This document shows positions 52,135 through 63,200 of a stretch of 64,000 bases of DNA, piece after piece; the first letter of the stretch is position 1; every line of letters begins with the position of its first letter. Source of the stretch: Pratylenchus scribneri (taxonomy: Eukaryota; Nematoda; Chromadorea; Rhabditida; Pratylenchidae); contig JAQSEB010000078.1 of NCBI GenBank assembly GCA_030063045.1, positions 378,001 through 442,000 of the forward strand, in the 5' to 3' direction. The position numbers were made by a program, and so were the translations under genes. Under the pieces are notes generated by a model, which worked only from the letters and a program-made list of their open reading frames with translations, was not told the origin of the DNA and searched no databases.

Positions 52135-54540
52135 ATAGGGTCAATTAATTAATTTCTTTAGGGAATAAGAATCTTATCTAGGCTAAAAAAATTTATTTTA
52201 GGGTCGATTAATTAATTTCTTTAGGGAATAAGAATCTTATTAGGCTAAAAAAATTTATTTTAGGGTCAATTAATTAATGTCTTTAGGGAATAAGAATCTT
52301 ATCTTGGCTAAAAAAATTTATTTTGAAATTTCTAAGTAACTTATAGGGTCAATTAATTAATGTCTTTAGGGAATAAGAATCTTATCTTGGCTAAAAAAAT
52401 TTATTTTGAAATTTCTAAGTAACTTTTAGGGTCAATTAATTAATGTCTTTAGGGAATAAGAATCTTATCTTGGCTAAAAAAATTTATTTTGAAATTTCTA
52501 AGTAACTTATAGGGTCAATTAATTAATGTCTTTAGGGAATAAGAATCTTATCTTGGCTAAAAAAATTTATTTTGAAATTTCTAAGTAACTTATAGGGTCA
52601 ATTAATTAATGTCTTAAGGGAATAAGAATCTTATCTTGGCTAAAAAAATTTATTTTGAAATTTCTAAGTAACTTATAGGGTCAATTAATTAATGTCTTTA
52701 GGGAATAAGAATCTTATCTAGGCTTAAAAAATTTATTTTAGGGTCGATTAATTAATTTCTTTAGGGAATAAGAATCTTATTAGGCTAAAAAAATTTATTT
52801 TAGGGTCGATTAATTAATTTCTTTAGGGAATAAGAATCTTATCTTGGCTAAAAAAATTTATTTTGAAATTTCTAAGTAACTTATAGGGTCAATTAATTAA
52901 TGTCTTTAGGGAATAAGAATTTTATCTAGGCTAAAAAAATTTATTTTAGGGTCGATTAATTAATTTCTTTAGGGAATAAGAATCTTATTAGGTTAAAAAA
53001 TTTATTTTAGGGTCGATTAATTAATTTCTTTAGGGAATAAGAATCTTATTAGGCTAAAAAAATTTATTTTGAAATTTCTAAGTAACTTATAGGGTCAATT
53101 AATTAATGTCTTTAGGGAATAAGAATCTTATCTAGGCTAAAAAAATTTATTTTAGGGTCGATTAATTAATGTCTTTAGGGAATACGAATCTTATTAGGCT
53201 AAAAAAATTTATTTTAGGGTCGATTAATTAATTTCTTTAGGGAATAAGAATCTTATCTTGGCTAAAAAAATTTATTTTAGGGCCGATTAATTAATTTCTT
53301 TAGGGAATAAGAATCTTATTAGGCTAAAAAAATTTATTTTAGGGTCGATTAATTAATTTCTTTAGGGAATAAGAATCTTATCTTGGCTAAAAAAATTTAT
53401 TTTAGGGTCGATTAATTAATGTCTTTAGGGAATAAGAATCTTATCTTGGCTAAAAAAATTTATTTTGAAATTTCTAAGTAACTTATAGGGTCAATTAATT
53501 AATGTCTTTAGGGAATAAGAATCTTATCTTGGCTAAAAAAATTTATTTTGAAATTTCTAAGTAACTTATAGGGTCAATTAATTAATGTCTTTAGGGAATA
53601 AGAATCTTATCTTGGCTAAAAAAATTTATTTTGAAATTTCTAAGTAACTTATAGGGTCAATTAATTAATGTCTTTAGGGAATAAGAATCTTATCTTGGCT
53701 AAAAAAATTTATTTTGAAATTTCTAAGTAACTTATAGGGTCAATTAATTAATGTCTTTAGGGAATAAGAATCTTATCTTGGCTAAAAAAATTTATTTTAA
53801 AATTTCTAAGTAACAAATAGGGTCAATTAATTAATGTCTTTAGGGAATAAGAATCTTATCTTGGCTAAAAAAATTTATTTTGAAATTTCTAAGTAACTTA
53901 TAGGGTCAATTAATTAATGTCTTTAGGGAATAAGAATCTTATCTTGGCTAAAAAAATTTATTTTGAAATTTCTAAGTAACTTATAGGGTCAATTAATTAA
54001 TGTCTTTAGGGAATAAGAATCTTATCTAGGCTAAAAAAATTTATTTTAGGGTCGATTAATTAATTTCTTTAGGGAATAAGAATCTTATTAGGCTAAAAAA
54101 ATTTATTTTAGGGTCGATTAATTAATTTCTTTAGGGAATAAGAATCTTATTAGGCTAAAAAATTTATTTTAGGGTCGATTAATTAATTTCTTTAGGGAAT
54201 AAGAATCTTATTAGGCTAAAAAAATTTATTTTAGGGTCGATTAATTAATTTCTTTAGGGAATAAGAATCTTATTAGGCTAAAAAAATTTATTTTAGGGTC
54301 GATTAATTAATTTCTTTAGGGAATAAGAATCTTATTAGGCTAAAAAAATTTATTTTAGGGTCGATTAATTAATTTCTTTAGGGAATAAGAATCTTATTAG
54401 GCTAAAAAAATTTATTTTAGGGTCGATTAATTAATTTCTTTAGGGAATAAGAATCTTATCTTGGCTAAAAAAATTTATTTTAAAATTTCTAAGTAACAAA
54501 TAGGGTCAATTAATTAATGTCTTTAGGGAATAAGAATCTT

Positions 54541-57110
54541 ATCTCGGCTAAAAAAATTTATTTTGAAATTTCTAAGTAACTTATAGGGTCAATTAATTAA
54601 TGTCTTTAGGGAATAAGAATCTTATCTTGGCTAAAAAAATTTATTTTGAAATTTCTAAGTAACTTATAGGGTCAATTAATTAATGTCTTTAGGGAATAAG
54701 AATCTTATCTAGGCTAAAAAAATTTATTTTAGGGTCGATTAATTAATTTCTTTAGGGAATAAGAATCTTATTAGGCTAAAAAAATTTATTTTAGGGTCGA
54801 TTAATTAATTTCTTTAGGGAATAAGAATCTTATTAGGCTAAAAAAATTTATTTTAGGGTCGATTAATTAATTTCTTTAGGGAATAAGAATCTTATTAGGC
54901 TAAAAAATTTATTTTAGGGTCGATTAATTAATTTCTTTAGGGAATAAGAATCTTATTAGGCTAAAAAAATTTATTTTAGGGTCGATTAATTAATTTCTTT
55001 AGGGAATAAGAATCTTATTAGGCTAAAAAAATTTATTTTAGGGTCGATTAATTAATTTCTTTAGGGAATAAGAATCTTATTAGGCTAAAAAAATTTATTT
55101 TAGGGTCGATTAATTAATTTCTTTAGGGAATAAGAATCTTATTAGGCTAAAAAAATTTATTTTAGGGTCGATTAATTAATTTCTTTAGGGAATAAGAGTC
55201 TTATCTAGGCTAAAAAAATTTATTTTAGGGTCGATTAATTAATTTCTTTAGGGAATAAGAATCTTATTAGGCTAAAAAAATTTATTTTAGGGTCGATTAA
55301 TTAATTTCTTTAGGGAATAAGAATCATATTAGGCTAAAAAAATTAATTTTAGGGTCGATTAATTAATTTCTTTAGGGAATAAGAATCTTATCTTGGCTAA
55401 AAAAATTTATTTTGAAATTTCTAAGTAACTTATAGGGTCAATTAATTAATGTCTTTAGGGAATAAGAATCTTATCTTGGCTAAAAAAATTTATTTTGAAA
55501 TTTCTAAGTAACTTATAGTGTCAATTAATTAATGTCTTTAGGGAATAAGAATCTTATCTTGGCTAAAAAAATTTATTTTGAAATTTCTAAGTAACTTATA
55601 GGGTCAATTAATTAATGTCTTTAGGGAATAAGAATCTTATCTTGGCTAAAAAAATTTATTTTGAAATTTCTAAGTAACTTATAGGGTCAATTAATTAATG
55701 TCTTTAGGGAATAAGAATCTTATCTTGGCTAAAAAAATTTATTTTGAAATTTCTAAGTAACTTATAGGGTCAATTAATAAATGTCTTTAGGGAATAAGAA
55801 TCTTATCTTCGCTAAAAAAATTTATTTTGAAATTTCTAAGTAACTTATAGGGTCAATTAATTAATGTCTTTAGGGAATAAGAATCTTATCTAGGCTAAAA
55901 AAATTTATTTTAGGGTCGATTAATTAATTTCTTTAGGGAATAAGAATCTTATTAGGCTAAAAAAATTTATTTTAGGGTCGATTAATTAATTTCTTTAGGG
56001 AATAAAAATCTTATTAGGCTAAAAAAATTTATTTTAGGGTCAATTAATTAATTTCTTTAGGGAATAAGAATCTTATTAGGCTAAAAAAATTTATTTTAGG
56101 GTCAATTAATTAATTTCTTTAGGGAATAAGAATCTTATTAGGCTAAAAAAATTTATTTTAGGGTCAATTAATTAATTTCTTTAGGGAATAAGAATCTTAT
56201 TAGGCTAAAAAAATTTATTTTAGGGTCAATTAATTAATGTCTTTAGGGAATAAGAATCTTATCTTGGCTAAAAAAATTTATTTTGAAATTTCTAAGTAAC
56301 TTATAGGGTCAATTAATTAATGTCTTTAGGGAATAAGAATCTTATCTTGGCTAAAAAAATTTATTTTGAAATTTCTAAGTAACTTATAGGGTCAAATAAT
56401 TAATGTCTTTAGGGAATAAGAATCTTATCTAGGCTAAAAAAATTTATTTTAGGGTCGATTAATTAATTTCTTTAGGGAATAAGAATCTTATTAGGCTAAA
56501 AAAATTTATTTTAGGGTCGATTAATTAATTTCTTTAGGGAATAAGAATCTTATTAGGCTAAAAAAATTTATTTTAGGGTCGATTAATTAATTTCTTTAAG
56601 GAATAAGAATCTTATTAGGCTAAAAAAATTTATTTTAGGGTCGATTAATTAATTTCTTTAGGGAATAAGAATCTTATTAGGCTAAAAAAATTTATTTTAG
56701 GGTCGATTAATTAATTTCTTTAGGGAATAAGAATCTTATTAGGCTAAAAAAATTTATTTTAGGGTCGATTAATTAATTTCTTTAGGGAATAAGAATCTTA
56801 TTAGGCTAAAAAAATTTATTTTAGGGTCGATTAATTAATTTCTTTAGGGAATAAGAATCTTATTAGGCTAAAAAAATTTATTTTAGGGTCGATTAATTAA
56901 TTTCTTTAGGGAATAAGAATCTTATCTAGGCTAAAAAAATTTATTTTAGGGTCGATTAATTAATTTCTTTAGGGAATAAGAATCTTATTAGGCTAAAAAA
57001 ATTTATTTTAGGGTCGATTAATTAATTTCTTTAGGGAATAAGAATCTTATTAGGCTAAAAAAATTAATTTTAGGGTCGATTAATTAATTTCTTTAGGGAA
57101 TAAGAATCTT
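54541..57110 (+). repeat. About 1.72-kb partly overlapping duplication with long 62-bp runs
   Basis: The order D-rich CTTGGC units, one CTAGGC unit, about eight TTAGGC units, one CTAGGC unit, two TTAGGC units (the second ending CTAAAAAAATTAATTTT) and a CTTGGC plus D unit is seen twice. AATTAATTTT lies at 55,341 and 57,062, offset 1,721 bp. At the left end the offset is 1,720 because the first copy has a 61-bp unit near 54,900. AATAAGAGTC (55,198) is a private change of the first copy. Confidence 0.78.
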
Positions 57111-57237
57111 ATCTTGGCTAAAAAAATTTATTTTGAAATTTCTAAGTAACTTATAGGGTCAATTAATTAATGTCTTAAGGGAATAAGAATCTTATCTTGG
57201 CTAAAAAAATTTATTTTGAAATTTCTAAGTAACTTAT

Positions 57238-60200
57238 AGGGTCAATTAATTAATGTCTTTAGGGAATAAGAATCTTATCTAGGCTAAAAAAATTTATTTT
57301 GAAATTTCTAAGTAACTTATAGGGTCAATTAATTAATGTCTTTAGGGAATAAGAATCTTATCTAGGCTAAAAAAATTTATTTTAGGGTCGATTAATTAAT
57401 TTCTTTAGGGAATAAGAATCATATTAGGCTAAAAAAATTTATTTTAGGGTCGATTAATTAATTTCTTTAGGGAATAAGAATCTTATTAGGCTAAAAAAAT
57501 TAATTTTAGGGTCGATTAATTAATTTCTTTAGGGAATAAGAATCTTATTAGGCTAAAAAAATTTATTTTAGGGTCGATTAATTAATTTCTTTAGGGAATA
57601 AGAATCTTATCTTGGCTAAAAAAATTTATTTTGAAATTTCTAAGTAACTTATAGGGTCAATTAATTAATGTCTTTAGGGAATAAGAATCTTATCTAGGCT
57701 AAAAAAAATTATTTTAGGGTCGATTAATTAATGTCTTTAGGGAATAAGAATCTTATTAGGCTAAAAAAATTTATTTTAGGGTCGATTAATTAATTTCTTT
57801 AGAGAATAAGAATCTTATCTTGGCTAAAAAAATTTATTTTGAAATTTCTAAGTAACTTATAGGGTCAATTAATTAATGTCTTTAGGGAATAAGAATCTTA
57901 TCTAGGCTAAAAAAATTTATTTTAGGGTCGATTAATTAATTTCTTTAGAGAATAAGAATCTTATCTTGGCTAAAAAAATTTATTTTGAAATTTCTAAGTA
58001 ACTTATAGGGTCAATTAATTAATGTCTTTAGGGAATAAGAATCTTATCTAGGCTAAAAAAATTTATTTTGAAATTTCTAAGTAACTTATAGGGTCAATTA
58101 ATTAATGTCTTTAGGGAATAAGAATCTTATCTAGGCTAAAAAAATTTATTTTGAAATTTCTAAGTAACTTATAGGGTCAATTAATTAATGTCTTTAGGGA
58201 ATAAGAATCTTATCTAGGCTAAAAAAATTTATTTTGAAATTTCTAAGTAACTTATAGGGTCAATTAATTAATGTCTTTAGGGAATAAGAATCTTATCTAG
58301 GCTAAAAAAATTTATTTTAGGGTCGATTAATTAATTTCTTTAGGGAATAAGAATCTTATCTTGGCTAAAAAAATTTATTTTGAAATTTCTAAGTAACTTA
58401 TAGGGTCAATTAATTAATGTCTTTAGGGAATAAGAATCTTATCTAAGCTAAAAAAATTTATTTTAGGGTCGATTAATTAATGTCTTTAGGGAATAAGAAT
58501 CTTATTAGGCTAAAAAAATTTATTTTAGGGTCGATTAATTAATTTTTTTAGGGAATAAGAATCTTATTAGGCTAAAAAAATTTATTTTAGGGTCAATTAA
58601 TTAATTTCTTTAGGGAATAAGAATCTTATTAGGCTAAAAAAATTTATTTTAGGGTCAATTAATTAATTTCTTTAGGGAATAAGAATCTTATCTAGGCTAA
58701 AAAAATTTATTTTAGGGTCGATTAATTAATTTTTTTAGGGAATAAGAATCTTATTAGGCTAAAAAAAATTTATTTTAGGGTCAATTAATTAATTTCTTTA
58801 GGGAATAAGAATCTTATTAGGCTAAAAAAATTTATTTTAGGGTCAATTAATTAATTTCTTTAGGGAATAAGAATCTTATTAGGCTAAAAAAATTTATTTT
58901 AGGGTCGATTAATTAATTTCTTTAGGGAATAAGAATCTTATCTTGGCTAAAAAAAATTTATTTTGAAATTTCTAAGTAACTTATAGGGTCAATTAATTAA
59001 TGTCTTTAGGGAATAAGAATCTTATCTAGGCTAAAAAAATTTATTTTGAAATTTCTAAGTAACTTATAGGGTCAATTAATTAATGTCTTTAGGGAATAAG
59101 AATCTTATTAGGCTAAAAAAATTTATTTTAGGGTCGATTAATTAATGTCTTTAGGGAATAAGAATCTTATTAGGCTAAAAAAATTTATTTTAGGGTCGAT
59201 TAATTAATTTTTTTAGGGAATAAGAATCTTATTAGGCTAAAAAAAATTTATTTTAGGGTCAATTAATTAATTTCTTTAGGGAATAAGAATCTTATTAGGC
59301 TAAAAAAATTTATTTTAGGGTCAATTAATTAATTTCTTTAGGGAATAAGAATCTTATCTAGGCTAAAAAAATTTATTTTAGGGTCGATTAATTAATGTCT
59401 TTAGGGAATAAGAATCTTATCTAGGCTAAAAAAATTTATTTTAGGGTCGATTAATTAATTTCTTTAGGGAATAAGAATCTTATCTAAGCTAAAAAAATTT
59501 ATTTTGAAATTTCTAAGTAACTTATAGGGTCAATTAATTAATGTCTTTAGGGAATAAGAATCTTATCTAGGCTAAAAAAATTTATTTTGAAATTTCTAAG
59601 TAACTTATAGGGTCAATTAATTAATGTCTTTAGGGAATAAGAATCTTATCTAAGCTAAAAAAATTTATTTTAGGGTCGATTAATTAATGTCTTTAGGGAA
59701 TAAGAATCTTATCTTGGCTAAAAAATTTTATTTTGGGGTCAATTAATTAATTTCTTTAGGGAATAAAAATCTTATCTAGGCTAAAAAAATTTATTTTGAA
59801 ATTTCTAAGTAACTTATAGGGTCAATTAATTAATGTCTTTCGGGAATAAGAATCTTATCTAGGCTAAAAAAATTTATTTTGAAATTTCTAAGTTACTTAT
59901 AGGGTCAATTAATTAATGTCTTTAGGGAATAAGAATCTTATCTAGGCTAAAAAAATTTATTTTAGGGTCGATTAATTAATTTCTTTAGGGAATAAGAATC
60001 TTATCTTGGCTAAAAAAATTTATTTTGAAATTTCTAAGTAACTTATAGGGTCAATTAATTAATGTCTTTAGGGAATAAGAATCTTATCTAGGCTAAAAAA
60101 ATTTATTTTAGGGTCGATTAATTAATGTCTTTAGGGAATAAGAATCTTATTAGGCTAAAAAAATTTATTTTAGGGTCGATTAATTAATTTTTTTAGGGAA

Positions 60201-63200
60201 TAAGAATCTTATTAGGCTAAAAAAAATTTATTTTAGGGTCAATTAATTAATTTCTTTAGGGAATAAGAATCTTATTAGGCTAAAAAAATTTATTTTAGGG
60301 TCAATTAATTAATTTCTTTAGGGAATAAGAATCTTATCTAGGCTAAAAAAATTTATTTTAGGGTCGATTAATTAATTTTTTTAGGGAATAAGAATCTTAT
60401 TAGGCTAAAAAAAATTTATTTTAGGGTCGATTAATTAATTTCTTTAGGGAATAAGAATCTTATTAGGCTAAAAAAATTTATTTTGAAATTTCTAAGTAAT
60501 TTATAGGGTCAATTAATTAATGTCTTTAGGGAATAAGAATCTTATCTAAGCTAAAAAAATTTATTTTAGGGTCGATTAATTAATGTCTTTAGGGAATAAG
60601 AATCTTATTAGGCTAAAAAAATTTATTTTGAAATTTCTAAGTAACTTATAGGGTCGATTAATTAATTTCTTTAGGGAATAAGAATCTTATCTTGGCTAAA
60701 AAAATTTATTTTAGGGTCGATTAATTAATTTCTTTAGGGAATAAAAATCTTATTAGGCTAAAAAAATTTATTTTAGGGTCGATTAATTAATTTCTTTAGG
60801 GAATAAGAATCTTATCTTGGCTAAAAAAATTTATTTTAGGGTCGATTAATTAATGTCTTTAGGGAATAAGAATCTTATCTTGGCTAAAAAAATTTATTTT
60901 GAAATTTCTAAGTAACTTATAGGGTCAATTAATTAATGTCTTTAGGGAATAAGAATCTTATCTTGGCTAAAAAAATTTATTTTGAAATTTCTAAGTAACT
61001 TATAGGGTCAATTAATTAATGTCTTTAGGGAATAAGAATCTTATCTTGGCTAAAAAAATTTATTTTGAAATTTCTAAGTAACTTATAGGGTCAATTAATT
61101 AATGTCTTTAGGGAATAAGAATCTTATCTAGGCTAAAAAAATTTATTTTAGGGTCGATTAATTAATGTCTTTAGGGAATAAGAATCTTATCTAGGCTAAA
61201 AAAATTTATTTTAGGGTCAATTAATTAATGTCTTTAGGGAATAAGAATCTTATTAGGCTAAAAAAATTTATTTTGGGGTCAATTAATTAATTTCTTTAGG
61301 GAATAAAAATCTTATCTAAGCTAAAAAAATTTATTTTGAAATTTCTAAGTAACTTATAGGGTCAATTAATTAATGTCTTTAGGGAATAAGAATCTTATCT
61401 AGGCTAAAAAAATTTATTTTGAAATTTCTAAGTAACTTATAGGGTCAATTAATTAATGTCTTTAGGGAATAAGAATCTTATCTAAGCTAAAAAAATTTAT
61501 TTTAGGGTCAATTAATTAATGTCTTTAGGGAATAAGAATCTTATCTAGGCTAAAAAAATTTATTTTGAAATTTCTAAGTAACTTATAGGGTCAATTAATT
61601 AATGTCTTTAGGGAATAAGAATCTTATCTAGGCTAAAAAAATTTATTTTGAAATTTCTAAGTAACTTATAGGGTCGATTAATTAATTTCTTTAGGGAATA
61701 AGAATCTTATCTTGGCTAAAAAAATTTATTTTAGGGTCGATTAATTAATTTCTTTAGGGAATAAAAATCTTATTAGGCTAAAAAAATTTATTTTAGGGTC
61801 GATTAATTAATTTCTTTAGGGAATAAGAATCTTATCTTGGCTAAAAAAATTTATTTTAGGGTCGATTAATTAATGTCTTTAGGGAATAAGAATCTTATCT
61901 TGGCTAAAAAAATTTATTTTGAAATTTCTAAGTAACTTATAGGGTCAATTAATTAATGTCTTTAGGGAATAAGAATCTTATCTTGGCTAAAAAAATTTAT
62001 TTTGAAATTTCTAAGTAACTTATAGGGTCAATTAATTAATGTCTTTAGGGAATAAGAATCTTATCTTGGCTAAAAAAATTTATTTTGAAATTTCTAAGTA
62101 ACTTATAGGGTCAATTAATTAATGTCTTTAGGGAATAAGAATCTTATCTAGGCTAAAAAAATTTATTTTAGGGTCGATTAATTAATGTCTTTAGGGAATA
62201 AGAATCTTATCTAGGCTAAAAAAATTTATTTTAGGGTCAATTAATTAATGTCTTTAGGGAATAAGAATCTTATTAGGCTAAAAAAATTTATTTTGGGGTC
62301 AATTAATTAATTTCTTTAGGGAATAAAAATCTTATCTAAGCTAAAAAAATTTATTTTGAAATTTCTAAGTAACTTATAGGGTCAATTAATTAATGTCTTT
62401 AGGGAATAAGAATCTTATCTAGGCTAAAAAAATTTATTTTGAAATTTCTAAGTAACTTATAGGGTCAATTAATTAATGTCTTTAGGGAATAAGAATCTTA
62501 TCTAAGCTAAAAAAATTTATTTTAGGGTCAATTAATTAATGTCTTTAGGGAATAAGAATCTTATCTAGGCTAAAAAAATTTATTTTGAAATTTCTAAGTA
62601 ACTTATAGGGTCAATTAATTAATGTCTTTAGGGAATAAGAATCTTATCTAGGCTAAAAAAATTTATTTTGAAATTTCTAAGTAACTTATAGGGTCAATTA
62701 ATTAATGTCTTTAAGGAATAAGAATCTTATTAGGCTAAAAAAATTTATTTTAGGGTCGATTAATTAATTTCTTTAGGGAATAAGAATCTTATTAGGCTAA
62801 AAAAAATTTATTTTAGGGTCAATTAATTAATTTCTTTAGGGAATAAGAATCTTATTAGGCTAAAAAAATTTATTTTAGGGTCAATTAATTAATTTCTTTA
62901 GGGAATAAAAATCTTATCTAGGCTAAAAAAATTTATTTTAGGGTCGATTAATTAATGTCTTTAGGGAATAAGAATCTTATCTAGGCTAAAAAAATTTATT
63001 TTAGGGTCGATTAATTAATTTCTTTAGGGAATAAGAATCTTATTAGGCTAAAAAAATTTATTTTAGGGTCGATTAATTAATTTCTTTAGGGAATAAGAAT
63101 CTTATCTTGGCTAAAAAAATTTATTTTAGGGTCGATTAATTAATTTCTTTAGGGAATAAGAATCTTATTAGGCTAAAAAAATTTATTTTGAAATTTCTAA

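Larger units (their letters stand above)
47128..57237. repeat. Block V: block I-like block
   Basis: Contains the distant 741-bp HOR copies (49,286-52,134), then CTTGGC/AATGTC 83-bp runs and long runs of TTAGGC 62-bp units. A segment with TTAGGTTAAAAAA, AATACGAATC and GGGCCGATT occurs twice, 5,757 bp apart (47,234/52,991 and 47,428/53,185), flanking the HOR cluster. AACAAATAGGG marks a 683-bp spaced pair (53,812/54,495). Limits approximate. Confidence 0.75.
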
